DNA of 56,585 nucleotides. It comes from Pezizomycotina sp. ARF18 (Eukaryota > Ascomycota). Location: NCBI GenBank assembly GCA_002224055.1, contig AZLU01000018.1, positions 294,005 through 350,589 of the forward strand, in the 5' to 3' direction. A program made the translations under genes and the position numbers. The stretch's first letter is position 1. Each line of letters begins with the position of its first letter. Positions 35,859 through 49,076 of the stretch are shown piece by piece. Under the pieces are notes generated by a model. It ran no database searches and was not told the DNA's origin. It saw nothing but the letters and a program-made list of their open reading frames with translations.

Positions 35859-37042
35859 AAAGAAACGGAAAGAAGGGATAAGAGTTCTAAGAAACAACAG
35901 CGTTCAGAACATACAGAAGTATTTCCCAAAGGAAACAAGTTACATAGCACTAAAAATTCAGAAGGACTTCATGTACCTCGCGATACAACGTAGCCCCTCT
36001 AGCTCTCTCCCAAGGATAGCGCTAATCACGTTCCAAATGGCCCCGTAAATCCTAACTTAACCTAACAAGGAAGCGGCGGCAGATAAATTCACTGCAATGC
36101 GAGAATCTTAGGCGCATAGGATAAATGGCTTACCTTGCCAGACAACGACTTATAAAAGTCAGCTGTCAAATCAATCCTTAACGTAAAGGGGGGACTGCGC
36201 TCGATAAACCTTTTTACTTCACATCGAGGTAAGGGGATTGGATAAACCAGCACCTCCAAGATATACTCCGCCAAAGACATATATCACTCACGGACCCAAC
36301 TCTAGCCATAGCAATGTAGTTATTAACTTATTTCAATTGTTTTTGCGATTTCGAACCTACTACAAACAAGTTATAAAACAAAACGCATCTGTAATGACTA
36401 ACAAATATACAACGAACGAACTATGCAAAGCACTAGCTAGAACAATCAACCAAAAACTATATTACGAGAAACGAAAAAATTAGATGGAAAAGTAGCTCTG
36501 CAAGATAGGACAAAAAAACAGAATTAAAAGTGAAATACTGTAATATGTATAGTGAATTATAAAAGAAAGGAAAGGAAATGATGGAGAATAAACAAAAGGA
36601 GAAGTGCGAGCGCCGGATCTCTTTATAAAAACCAACGATTGTTAATAAGGAAAATTAAGAAAAATTATAACACAAGGAAATTATTAGATCGAAAAAGAAA
36701 GACTAAAAACAAAGGAAAAATTTTACTCCCCGTCATTAAAAAACGAACGGTCGTAAATGTCGTGACAAACGACGTGAGTGAACCCCTAATGTGATGTGTG
36801 TTGTGATGATGTAGTGTCAATCTGAATGTCGAAATGGGTTCAAAATGAATGAAAAAAAAAAAAAAAAATGACAAAGGAAAAAAGGTTTAAAGAAAACTGA
36901 AGCTCGGCACGAAACGGTCTATAACAAAAGAAAAGGGAAACTCAAAAAAGCAAGTAAAAACAAGCTTCCGAAATGAATGTATAACGTTTATCAAAACGCC
37001 CTTCAAACCAAAAAAAAAAAAAAAAAAAAAATTTCGTTCTTA

Positions 37043-40000
37043 TCACCGCCTCATGTAAGGACTACTCCTCGCAAACCCCGGCGGCATGCTCCCCTCTTCA
37101 TCATCCTCATCCCCGAAGCTATCGTTCGAAACCTGCGACGCCACCCGACCATGCTTGGCCCTCGGCGTTCCGATCACACTACCCTCTTCAACGTGATCCT
37201 CATCGTAAAATCCCCCCGACAGCACGCTCCCGCTCTCCGCATCGTCATCGTACGCGAACGACTTTGCTGCGTCTGCTGTTGCGCTTGTTTCGGTTTAACG
37301 TGCTGATTCTGCGTGTGCAGCACGAACCTATCCTGCGGTAACGTCGTGCTGGGTTTTGCAACTACTCTCCCCATCAAACCCGTCGGCGGCGTCAGTAACC
37401 CCGTCAAAAATCCACTAGCGCTAGTCGTCGACTGCGAAGTATTCGGTCTCGACGGTGTGGTGTAGTCTGGCTGTTGCTGTTTAGCGAGACGTTCGAGGCG
37501 TTGCTGCTGCTGTAGTAACCCAGCTGCGGACTACTAGCGGACGGGGAAGCTACGGAGACGTAATTCGGGTCGTCGTACTTCGCTTTCGTCTTCCTGAGAC
37601 CGCCCAGTGCACCCTTCGCGAACGCAGCAGCCATGCCGGATACGGCGCCCGCGGCAGATGCGGCGGTTGAAGTAACAGCAGTGGAAGTACTGCCGCGCTC
37701 GACGGATGCGCCGAGTTGTCGCGTGCGTTCGCGCTCCTGCTGCTCCATCTGGAGATTCGCCTTCAGTCTATCGCCGCGTTGCGGACAGCATTACGATCGA
37801 ACGACGACTTTCCGAGCTGGTTAACGATATCCTCCAACTCTCCAACGCGCACACCGAGGAGTTCCCTCAGGAACATAACCTCGTGGTCTTGGTCCTTCAA
37901 TGCTTCCTGCTTCGCAGCCTGCGCCTCCAGCTGCTCGATCCTCGACTCCCGCTCCTGCAACTGCTCCTGCAAGACAGCAAGCGACTCCCGGAGCGCCTGC
38001 GTGGACACCTTCGTGCCAACGCGACGCTGTTCTCCCTCGACATATCCTGGGTCTGCGGCTGCGGCGTCGAACTCGTCGCATTTCGTGCGGCTTGAGCAGC
38101 AGCCTGCGCGGCTTTCTTCGCGATATCCAGCTGTGACTCTAGTATCGAGATCTTCTCCTTCATTCCCTGGCTATTAGCGTGCGCGAGGCTCAACCGTTCC
38201 GACAGGAAATCGTTCTCCCGCTGCGCGTCTCGGTGGCGTTATTCAGCGCGCGCTCGCTCTGGTTCTTGAGGTCTTCGAGCTGGAGTTCGTAGCGCCTGTG
38301 CTGCTCCTTGATCGCAGCCTGCTTGCTCTCCTCTAGCTCGTCGATCTGCATCTTATGCCTTTCCTTGGCAGTATCAGCATCTAGAACAACCCTGTCGATT
38401 CAGAGCGTAGATTATCAATCTCCTGCTCGAGGTTAGCGCGGACGGCGTTGACTTGATTATTCGCGTTCTCGATGTCCTGCTGCAGGCTCATGGTGACGCG
38501 GTTTACTTGATCCCTCGCGGACTCCCTCGCGCTCTCAACGTCTTGCTTCAGCGCGGCGGCACGGCGCTCGTGCTCGATCATCTCGTTCCTGAGTCTCACG
38601 GTAAGCTCCTCGAGCCTGTAATTGTCGCGCCTGGATTGGTCAAGTTCGATCTGCAGACGGATCGCCTCCCGTTCGTCCTCGCGCATGCGTTCGCACTCGA
38701 GCTCGAGCTTCTCCTTCATCTTCGCCATGTGCTCCAGCTCGACCTTGAGTCTTACGGCGTTCTTCTCTTCGCGGCCGAGGCGGTTGATCTCGTCCTCCAG
38801 CGCGTCCTTGACCTTGAGTTCCGAATCGAGCGGGCTTCGAGCAGTTCGATACGCTTCCGCAGGTTCGCGCCCTTCTCCCTCCAACGTGCCTGCTTGTCTT
38901 CGATCTCCGTCGTCGCTTTGGCGACTTGCTCCTGCAAGTGGTCGTGGCGGGCAGCAGAAGCCTCGTGAAGGCGCCTAGACTCCGCAATGCCAGCCTCGAG
39001 ACTCTCAATCGCATGCCGTAACCTCTTATTCTCCTCCTCCAAGCTCTCGATCTCCTTCTTACCCTTCGAATTGTGAGCCTCAGCTTCGGCGAGCATACCC
39101 TGGAGCTTCGCGTTTTGGCCCGTGAGTTCGGAAATGTTCTTCTGCAGACTAGAATGCGCACCCTCGAGTAACGAAGTCCGCATCTGCGTCTGGTGCCTCT
39201 TATCCTCGACAACGCGTAGGCGCCTGTCGCGTTCCTCCGCGAGCTCCTTCTGCTGTTCTGCTTCGATGCGCGCCTTCTCTGCTTCTTCAGCTGCGGCCTT
39301 GAGTCTCCGCTCGAGTTCGAACGCGTGCTCCTGCGCTTCGCGGCGCATCCTCTCCTCATCGTCCAAGCGGCGCTGGAATCTTCGAACGCCATGCTGAGCG
39401 CGTTGAACCTGACCTCCGCCGACTCCGCTTTCGCGATAGCATCGGAATGGTCTTGCTCCCTACTAACGCTCCTCCTCTCTTCGTCAGCTGTAACAGCAAG
39501 TCGTTGCGCCGCGAGTGCCTTTTGCTGCTCCGTGAGGTCCCTGAGCGCTTGCTTAATCTCGAGAATCGCTTCTTCCCTCGTCGCGTTGTATTCTGCTGTT
39601 GCGCCCACGTCTCCCTCTCCGCAGCGAGCGCTTCACGAACGACGCTCCTCATCCTCTCCAGCTTCCTGGAACCGCGGCGCGGACTCCTGCCGTCGAACTG
39701 GAGCACGTGCTCTTCCTCATCGTCTTCGTCGTCGGCGTCGGATTGCACGTCCTCCTCGCGCTGTCTGCTCCTACGTCTAGGCGAGAAGTCCTGCAGCGCT
39801 TCGTGAATCGCGTGCAGGCTGCGCTCAACAGGATTCAACCTCCTCTCCAAAAGACCACCGACGAGTCCTTCAACCTGGTTATCGAAGAATGCGCTGCGGT
39901 GGAGACGATCCTCTTGATCGCCCTCAACCATGTTATCCCAATCGCTGTCTTCGTCGTCACCTGGACGTCGGGGATGTTGCTAGGTCGGCGGTGTTCCTCC

Positions 40001-43000
40001 GCGAGCCGTTGTGCGATACGCGCTCCTTCATCTTCGTCGGGCGAGAAACTAGCGGGCCTATGCGGCATGAACTGGTCCATGCGCCTCGGAGACGGCGACG
40101 GCGCGTTGCTCCTGTGAGAAGCATCCGAGGCCATCTTGCGCGAGTACGGCGTATCCGCCCTACCAGGTTCGAGCGAGTCACCTTCGCGCTGTCCGGTCGT
40201 GAACATAAAGTTGAACGTCTCGTTGAGTTCGTCCGCGGCGGGCTTCGGCAGGACTGGTAACCGTTCATCGGCGGCTTCGGTGCCGGCTCGGCGCGGCGGC
40301 GACGGCTCATGCGGGGAGAATACTTGCTCGTGAGCAAGCCAGGTTGCGGGCTCCTGTTCGGTACGCTCGCCTTCCTCTCGAGCGACGGCGGTGCGGTGAA
40401 TTCAAAGTTGAATTCCGCAGCGGCGGGGTTGAACGCGGGTGCGGCGGCAGACAATCCCTTCTTGACCGCGGAACGTCCGGAATCGTCTCATCGGCCGGCG
40501 TGGCGGCGGGGATACCTTGTTGAGGTGTACCTCCCTGGGTTCAGGAAGAGATACGGCGGCAGCGGCATACTGCGCCTGGTCGACGGACATATCGCGGAAG
40601 TGAAAGTCGTCGACGTCGATGATACCGAAGGCATCCTTCTTCTGCGGCTTCGCCCAGGGGCTCGTGGGCCTCGCCATCGCGAACGAAGAACGCTCTGCGG
40701 GTACCTTGAAGACGTACTTACCGTCTTCTTCCTGCTCGCGTCGGATATCCGCCTCGTTGCCAGTGTAGCTCTCGAACCGCGGGTGGTCATCCTCCAGATC
40801 GTCGTCGTACTCGTCATCCGATAGCTCTTCGACGGGGAGAGGAACGTTAAACGGGTTAGCGAGGAACTTGTAATGGGCTTCCATCTTCTGCTCCAACTCC
40901 TCGCGGTGCTCCTTGTCGCGGATTTCCTTCTCCATGGCCATCTGCTGCAGCAGCGGAATGCCACTGTCTTCCTCATCTTGATCGGTACTCTTGACGAAAG
41001 CCTCTTAGCCCTGCCCTCTTCCCTGGTCGGTCCGCGGAATCATCGCCATCTTCCGCGTCCTCACCTGGCTCTGATGCTGGCTTGATAATAGGAATAGCCT
41101 TCGTCCGCGGCGGAGGCATGATGATCTCTTCGGGGTCTTCATCAGCGATGTCACGGTACTGGAATGGGCTGCTGAAGATGGGATCGGCGACCGGCTCCAA
41201 CGCGGAACCCATTTCGAGGAGTAAACGTGGGCACCTCCGGATCGAAGCTGCCGTTGCTGCTGAAGTTGAACGGCGTCTGCGGCGTCTGCGGCGTTTGCTG
41301 GGTAGCAGGAGAACGAAGCCGCTCGGCGTGAATACCGGGGCGGAAACATTGAACCCGCTTCCACTGCCCACCCGCGTGTGCTGTTGCTGCGGGTACCCTC
41401 CAGCGTAGGACGACGTCTGAACGCCGGCGGTGAATTGAACGCGGGCGTAAAGTTGAACTCGTCGGCGCCACCTCCGAAGCGGAACTCGGCGGCTTCGGCA
41501 TTGAACTTCGTAGGCCCAGCGGACGTAAACGCGTGCTGCTGTGGCGCAGCGTTCCAATCCTGCTGGACGGGTTTGCGCGTACCCTCTGCTCGGGCTCGGC
41601 GGCTCGCTTGGGTTCGTATGGATGTCCGACAGATTCGTTCTCGCGTCCTCGCTCAGATCGTCTCCGAGGTTCATCTGACCAGCAAGTTCGGCGCTGAGCA
41701 TGTGCCAGCGTTGAGCATACCGATAGCAGTATGATCCATAGGATCGATGGGGCTGAACTCCTGCGCCAACCGAATAGGCTGCGCTTGTTGATCTTGGTAG
41801 GAAGTATGGCGGCTGTGGTATTGCGAGTTCTGGAGGAAGGCAGGCAGGCGGCTGGAGTGGCCGGAGATCTGTGAGAAGGAGCGGTCGTGGTAGTTGTGTG
41901 GTTGGGTGGGGTCGGATTCGTTTCCAGAATCTTCGTCCTGGATCTGCGAGTGCAAGTGGACGTCTTCCTCCATCTCGGGCATGCGAGGCTGTGCTGGGTA
42001 TGGGACAATGTCTTCCATTGGCTCGGGTGATGGAGGCATGGGGCTGAGCGCATCTTCGGGAACAGATAGATGCTGTTGTCTTGTGGCTGTGGCTGAACAA
42101 CCTCCTTCTCCGCCAGGTTCTCCGCCAGGTCCTGGACGTGGTGCTCCTGGAGTGGAACATGCTGTTCAACTTCCTTTTCGGCAGGAATCTCAACGGGAAT
42201 CGGGAGGTCCTCCTCAACTGCCACTGGAAGATCTTGTTTTGTTTCCTTGATTTCGGGAACATCCTCTGCAACCTCGTGGTGTGCCACGCTCTCAGTCTCC
42301 TCAGCCTCCTCAGCTCCAGCAACTTCTTCAGCATGCTCGAGCTCTTCAGCCAAAGATTCCTTCTGCGTTGCTTGGACCTCTTCCTCCTCATCTTCTCTTC
42401 AGCGCGCTGCTCTTCTTCCTCGATGCGAGCTTCGACCGCAGCCTCAACTGCGGGCTCAGGCTCAGCAGCGGCGACAGGCGATTGAACGGCCTCCTTCTCA
42501 GATTCATCGGAAGGCTCCTCAATGGGTTCGACGGCAGCCTTCTCTTCAGCTGCTACTTCGCGTTCGTGGCCTTGGATATCCTTCTGCAAGTTTACGCTCA
42601 GCCTGTTCATGCCATGTCGTGGAACAGGAGTAACGAGCGGCGGTTGTTCACGTTCCTGGACCTGCGTAGCCACAGTAGCCACCGGTTCCTCCGGCTCCTC
42701 GCTTTCATTAACAGCTTCGAGAGTCCTCTGCTGGAATGAGCTGGCAACTTGCGCCGGCGGTGCCTGCTGTGGCACGAACGGCTGCGGGTTAGTCAGCTGC
42801 TCCAGAATGCGATCCTGCTCAGCTTTAAGTCTAAGAGTCTCCGCGTCTTGCTGCTGTGTCATCTGTTGCGTCATCTGGCTATGCAGAGTCTGCCATTGCT
42901 GCGAAGGCCTGTGCTGGTGGCGCATGAACATGTTTCGTCGCAGCATTGCCCCGTTGAGTTGCGGTTGCGGAGAGAGAGATTGGAACATTCCGGGCTATTC

Positions 43001-45272
43001 CTAGCACCGAACTGAGGGCTCCAACCACCGCTTCCAGCGTACATGGGTGGCGTGGGCTGCTGCTGAATACCGTTAGGATCCCATCCTCCGTACATCGGTG
43101 GCGTCCTCGCGATGGACATGCTCTGGCGAAAACGTGTGAAGGAACGAACGGCTGCGCGGACGAATTGAGCGGCGAAGACATCTGGATCGGCGACACGGAG
43201 AAAGCGCGAGCGTGCAGATTCCGGTGGCTGCCCGCAGAATGCGTTTGCGGTGGCGGAGAGAATGTATGGCTAGGATAGATCGGCGGCGTGTTCTTGCCCA
43301 GCTGTGCTTCAAGCGGGATCGAGACACGGCCGTGCGAGGGCGTAGGCGACATCGAACCGACCGGATCACCGCCTCCAAGGTCGACTCCAAGTGCGCGCAG
43401 CTTCTCTTCGCGGAGAAGGTTGACGTACTGCTCCCATTCGTTCTTGTCCGTCATCTTGATGGTGTATTTTTTGTCCTGCGGCCTGTAATGCACCCAATCC
43501 TCGGGCGGATAGGACTCTTTGCTCATTCCCACGAAACCAACATCTTCCTTAGATTGCCAAACGCCAAACTGCTCGCCGTAGCGGGCGAATTTTTGGTCAA
43601 CCTCTTGCTTCGTTAGAGGTTGCGGGAGAGTGCCGTCGTAGTATCGCGCATCGAGGGGGATGCTGATTACGACAATTCTCTTGTTCCACCGTACTGACGT
43701 CTTCGGTCGCGGCGTAAGGGAGATCGGTACCGGTTTAAGCTGGTTCTGCTGCGGCGACGTTGTTGGCGATGAATCGTTCGTGTGCGCCGTAGGGGTGGTG
43801 GTAGCGGAGCTAGCGGACGGCGTAACTTTCCCGCTTTCCTGGTTAGCTTCTTCGTCCTCTTCCGCGAACGACGCCATGTTCACCCGGGTCTGGTGTTTTC
43901 CGAAACGTCCCGCGAGAGTTGCGGAAATAGCGACGTCTCGGCCCTTCTTATCGAAATTGTGGACGGCGCTTCGGACTCCTCGTTGATCATCTTGCTGATT
44001 CCTGGCGAATGTATAGGACTTGGTCCCGTCTCGTTCACTTTCGACGGCGACCTCGACTGTAATGGTTCTGCTGGTGTGGCCGGTTTGTTCTCCTCCGACT
44101 TCGGCGCCCACCGTGACGCTCTTGATCCGCCCCAACCACTCATGCTGCTGGATGCGATAGACTGCGGTGCCGTATAAAGCGGTCTCCTAATTCTCTTCCT
44201 GTTCCGTCGACTGCCGAAGCTACCCTCAGAGTTGTACGAATCGTCTTCGTAAGAATACGCTTCAGAATCCTCCGAAAATTCCGCTGTCGCTAGACTTCCT
44301 TCGTCCTCTAGCTGCTGCAGATGCTGTGCTTCGGATTCAGGCGCGCTCCTAGTACTGCTTGGTCCGCGCTTCTTGTTGTTGCTACCGCCGCGATAACTAT
44401 CCGCCGTAACAGTCGATACGGAAAAGTGTCTCCCGTGACCAAGATACGAACCGCTGTTGTTTTGCGTGTTGCGTTTACCAAGTAACGCTCCAAACGCCGT
44501 CGGAGTTTTTAGATCGTCTTCGTTAGTTCTTCTCCTTCGCCGTAGATCCCTTGCTCCTCTTCGTCGAGCGTGCTAGTGCCGTTGCTACGCGGTCCTCCAG
44601 TAGCGATCGATTTCCTCGCCCTGCGACTGATATCGCTACCGCCTCGAAACCAGGACTTCGTCGCGATACAGAACCACCGCCGGGTCTGTAACCCCTCGCA
44701 CGCACCCACTCCTCGGCGTAGTGGTAGCCTACCCGCGCCGCTGGTAGAACCAGTCTGCTGGAGTCGCTGTGGTCGGAGAGTGTAACCGCTCGTCGATGGT
44801 AGTAGGGTTCTCGTTGCTATTGCTGCCGCTGTTGCTGTTGCTGCCGCCGGACGGGACGGTGACGGTGACAAGGAAGGCGCTTTACTGGATGCCGTGTAGT
44901 ACGATGACTTCGGGCTGGCAAATGGCGCAGTGGAGTAAGATTCGTGGTGTCGTGGTGAGCGCGGCCTCGGTTTAACTGTCGGCTGAGACGCTGCTGGTGG
45001 TGATTTTGATGCTTTCTTTGCGATCTGGTGTCGAAGGAGTGGACGCGGATGCTTCCTCCGACGGGGTATTGAAAGGGGAGGAGGTTGATTGGACAACGTT
45101 TTGCGGATTGGGGGTTGCCCCTACCCTAAGGAGTATGAATATCGAGTCTTTTTGCTGTGGTTTTGACGTCTTCTAGGATGTTAGACGTATCTGTAGATGA
45201 TAGTGGGGGCGATGATGAGTGGAGAAAGAATTGAATCAAGGGAATTGGTACCAGTTATAGGCTGCTAGACAT
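37043..45272 (-). CDS. Giant fungal coiled-coil protein, about 2,740 residues
   Basis: Read from an ATG at 45272: an N-terminal part with SNILEDVKTTAKRLDIHTP, Ser/Pro-rich low complexity, then MSGWGGSRASRWAPKSEEN (about 44143). A folded-looking block follows at about 43720-43390 (SVRWNKRIVVISIPLDARYY, then FARYGEQFGVWQSKEDVGF and NEWEQYVNLLREEKLRALGV). Then come disordered Pro/Gln-rich, Glu-rich and Asn/Ser/Thr-Pro segments (43380-41100), KYVFKVPAERSSFAMARP (about 40720), and an acidic LHAIHEALQDFSPRRRSR block (about 39810). Long heptad coiled coils run about 39600-37800 (for example ERRLKAAAEEAEKARIEAEQ). KQEALKDQDHEVMFLRELLG and NAVRNAAIDRLKANLQMEQQ follow, then a basic Ser-rich tail ending SSPYMRR (stop 37043-37045). 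No intron is evident. More than ten frameshifts split it into ORFs on one strand. The layout matches, from memory, Pezizomycotina proteins loosely annotated as myosin-heavy-chain-like; no motor domain is present. A cytoskeletal or septal scaffold role is a guess. Confidence 0.8.
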
Positions 45273-45557
45273 GCTCAAGGGAAAGTGAATGATGATGATG
45301 AATGATAACAGTGACGGCTTTTCTTCTTCTTCTTCTTCTTCAAAGGTGATGATATGGGGATAAAAATTTGCCTTATGATGTGGCAGTCCAAATGCAAAGG
45401 TGACGAATGCGATGAGGGATGAAATGTTATATGTGATGGGCTGTGTGAAAAAAAAAAAATAAAATAAAATAAAAAAAAAGGTGTGCGATGGAGGGGGAGA
45501 GGATAATAAGATGGGGGGATGATAAATTTTTTTTGATGAATAAAAAAACGAGAAACG

Positions 45558-45590
<33 letters not shown>

Positions 45591-48500
45591 AACAAATTAT
45601 CAAGGAATAAAAAGTAAAAGATGTATAGACAAGAAGGGAAGAAAGAGAAGGTGAAAAATATCAACAAGAAACGAAGGAATTAAAAGTGAGATATTATAAG
45701 AGAAAGTGGTGGAGAAATAAATCTGACGATATTGATATATCTAAAAGGTTAGTTAGTAGGCAAGGCTCGTGTTTTGTTTTAAAAATAATCAACAAGGAAA
45801 CCTGCGCTGTCAAAAATATCAGATAAAACAGATGATCTAGATATGATTAGCAATAGAAACATAGACGATAAACAACAACAACAACAACAAATAAACACAG
45901 GGAATAAGAAGCAAAGTGACGAAAGGGATGATGAAGACGAAGATGAAGAAGAAAGAAGCAGGAAAAATAAGGCTGCTCTTTTGTTGATTGACGGCAGAGG
46001 CAGGAACACGATCACTCACACCTTGATGGAATAAGGGTAGATTGTAGGTAGGATAGTGAAGGATTAAAAAGGGAATAAAAATAAATAAAATAAATATTAT
46101 TAAAATAAATATTTAAAATGAAAAATAAAAAATGAAAAATAAAAAATAAAAACAACGCAGAATAATAGAAACGAAGAACGACAGGAAAAAAAAAGGAGAG
46201 GGAGGAGTGGATGGAAAGAAGGAGTGTGGAGGGGTCTGAGTGGTGGAACGTGTGTTGTCAGTTGGTTGGTCAAAAGGAAAGAAGGAAGGGGAGAAGAGAG
46301 GAAATCGTTGAGGACTAGCGTAAGTAAGTAGTAAGTTACTAAACTTGTAAGGGACGAAAATAAATAAATAATAATAAAATAAAATAAAATAAAATAAATT
46401 TAATTAATTCTAAAGGAGAATTAATTAAAAATCTACTAATAATCAAAAACGACGTCGCCTATTACCTGATTTGTACTTTGCTGTGAGTTGTCACTACAGA
46501 AAAAAAAAAAAAAATAATAAAATAAAATAAAAAACGAAAATAAAAAATAGAAAAGAAAAAAGGGAACAGCGAAGCGAATCTGCTAAACTAAGCTACTTCT
46601 TACCTTCTCACTGCTTTCTTTCACCGACGATAGTCTTAAGACCTCTTCCTCTTTGAGCTTTTATTAATTATTATTATTTATCTTATCCCACGTTTAGTAA
46701 CGCAGAAACGGGCGCCGCGTTTTGTTGTTCCTTCTCGAGCTCTTATAAACCTATTACGGCGACTCTGCTTGCTGCTGCAGCTCTGGATCATAATCATGTG
46801 CATCTCCGCTGCACTCCGTACTTTCTTTTTTCTCTCTCTCTCTTTTCTCTCCTCCCTCTCCTGTCTTTGACCCCTTTCATGGTGTTGGGGTTAGTGGGCG
46901 CGAATCAAGCCAGCTCCTACTACGGCTAACTCCAAGGAGAACCGGGCGCTGTATTTTTTTTTTTTTATGCAGAGAAGAAGAGTTCTGTTTGGCTAAAGCT
47001 GCTGCGCTGGCGGAGACAGTTGCTGTAGCCTGTGGTCTCTTCCAACAAAAAAAAAAAAAAAAAAAAAAAACTAGCTGGGCTGCGAGTTTCTGCGACAGCG
47101 CCAGCGCCAGCGCCGGGTGCTAGGGATTTCTGTGAAGATCTCAGGGGGAGAGCAAAGAACGGCAAGCATCTTGCGTCAATTCACTATTAACTATTTTTTT
47201 TTTTATTTTCACGATTTCTTACGGGTTACCAGTATGCCGAACAATATTGTATCGAATGACAGGGAGTAGAAAATAGCAAGTCTCTTGCGTCAATTATCGA
47301 GACGCAGAGCCTTTGCTTGCAGCTCCAAAAAAAAAAAAAAAAAAGAGGGAGAGAGCTTGTTGCATCCAACTTTGACCACTTATCCTTATTATTTTTTAAG
47401 CTACTATTCTATATTATTTATTCGATTCTTACTATTATTTGCGACCGCCGTTTCAACAATAGTGACAATCTTCCACTCGATAAACGTATAATAACTCGCA
47501 TTCTTTGACTCACTTTATAACTCTTCCCCAAAGATACCATCTACAATCTTCAATAATACGATAAGGACCCTTAAAACTAAACTATCACCACCTGACCATA
47601 TTTCTAGAAGTAAAAAAAAAAAAAAAAAAAAAAACCAGGTTGTGCCCTACCAGCTACTTCGCTACTGACACTCTGCAGAACGCAACAATAATATCCACAA
47701 AGTCCAAAAGCGCAGTTTCTCTTGCTTCGCGAGGAAAGTTGAGACGGAAAACAAAAAAAGCTGCCCAACCTGACCAATAGCGTCCCAGTTTCCACTATTT
47801 ATTTTCTCCAACTCTTTATTTTCGTTTTAGTAGTCCGTGCAATAACATTCCAAATCCATCCAAAATAAACCATTGAGCGTTTCTTCAAACGCGTATCTGA
47901 CGCGCTCACAATCCCAAACTCCAAATAAAAAACTTTTCATTTTGTTTTCCAAAACCGGATAAAACGCTCGTCCGCGTCGTGTGATTGGTCAGAATACTCC
48001 ATGGGATGAAAAAAACGTAAACAAAGACTCGTTTACTGGGGGAAAGAGTCGAAACCCCCGCCGCCGCCGCCCACATTTCATGTCCGTTGTGAACGGTAGC
48101 AAAAAGAAGGGGAAGAAAAGGAAGGATGTGATGTTGTGTAAAAGAACAGCAGTAACGAGATGGAGGCTCTCTTGTCGTATCTTCAGAGCCTCGTTATGAT
48201 ATTATAATGCGATGAATAACTGCCGCTGCAGAGTTATATTATTCACTTTTATATATTTTGATGACTTGGAAAATTGCGATATATTCACGGAGTTGTACAC
48301 TAAAGGGTATACAAAGTGTTTTTTTGAAATGTTTTATTTGTTTATTAGCTATTTTAAATTTGGTTTTTTTTTTTTTTTTTTTTTCTGTGGTGGTTTTTTG
48401 TGATGTGGTTGTTATAGTACAGGTAGTATACAAGATGACATAGGAAATTCGTGAGCTATTAGATAAACTTTGCGTAGAAAGTCGTAGAGAGCGTGGTCAA

Positions 48501-49076
48501 AAAGAGCGATCGAAAAGAATGTAAAGATGGGTAATGAACGTGGTGAGTAACAGAAGGAAAGAAAACGATAGGAAAGAATAGAGTCGAGTGAGCGTGAAGA
48601 AATGAAAGTAGAACAAGAATCCTCCTTAACGAAAAGAATTACCATAAACACCATTATTGTTTTTTTTTCCGGATCCCCAATACCCATGCAATAATCATAA
48701 AAGACCGTAAAGTAATAATCATGACCCGGAAATGAACCTTTCCATTATTGCTTTCTTTCGATCGTCGGCTGGTATGATCCTTCATGGATACATCAGATGA
48801 GTCCCTGTATAATTATCAGAGCTCAAAAAAAAAAAGCCCCAGCTTGGACGCGAACATGAAAAAGCTTTTATCGTGAAAAAAAAAAAAATACTCCGCGACG
48901 CGACGTGCACCCTGTTTGTCAGGCGCGAACGCTGCGAAGCGTAGTAGTGAAGAAGAAAATAAAAGACGAGATAATCTCATGTCGTCATGAAAAGCTTCGT
49001 CTTCGTTGTTCTTCGTAGTTTTCTCTTTCTTTCCGAGAAAGCAAGAGGCTATACCATCCCTCACTCTTCTCATCCC
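45273..49076. other. Microsatellite-rich intergenic region
   Basis: No gene was recognised. It contains (TTC)n at 45320-45341, (CAA)n at about 45870-45890, A-rich runs near 45440-45590, many AAATA/AATAA tracts at 46070-46160 and 46355-46400, and poly(A)/poly(T) runs near 47046, 47327, 47611 and 48363. It should include the long leader and promoter of the coiled-coil gene and the 3'UTR of the E2 gene. Open frames here are low-complexity. Confidence 0.55.

Larger units (their letters stand above)
29121..37042. other. Gene-poor region, A-rich on the plus strand from about 29900
   Basis: No gene was recognised over about 7.9 kb apart from the minisatellite at its left end. Frames reach at most about 113 codons, as expected by chance. 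The plus strand is clearly A-rich over T from about 29900 to 36900. CpA and CpG dinucleotides remain common, which argues against strong RIP. Homopolymer palindromes lie at 34483-34528 and 35822-35858. A plus-strand frame with unusually few TGA codons is discussed in the findings. Confidence 0.5.

Noticed and set aside
29900-36900. RIP-mutated transposon
   Set aside because: CpA and CpG remain frequent, and a hand-counted sample gave a (CpA+TpG)/(ApC+GpT) ratio of about 1.1. No transposase, integrase or reverse transcriptase motif and no terminal repeats were found.
38453-38968. Long plus-strand frames opposite the coiled-coil gene (also 37716-38177, 39599-40117, 42081-42633)
   Set aside because: High-GC, codon-biased coding sequence opens antisense frames; the products are Leu/Ser/Arg-rich without family features.
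38640-39608. 322-codon Arg-rich minus-strand ORF
   Set aside because: After its first 80 codons it runs out of frame with the heptad coiled coil that the overlapping 204-codon frame (38752-39366) shows; a frameshift shadow.
40973-42988. 671-codon minus-strand ORF taken as a protein of its own
   Set aside because: Only parts of it, such as the N-terminal Gln/Glu-rich section and the last third, belong to the real frame; the Arg-rich middle is a shadow between two frameshifts of the giant coiled-coil gene.
45275-45667. 130-codon Phe/Ser/Pro ORF upstream of the coiled-coil gene
   Set aside because: Built from A-rich and TTC repeats on the opposite strand; low complexity only.
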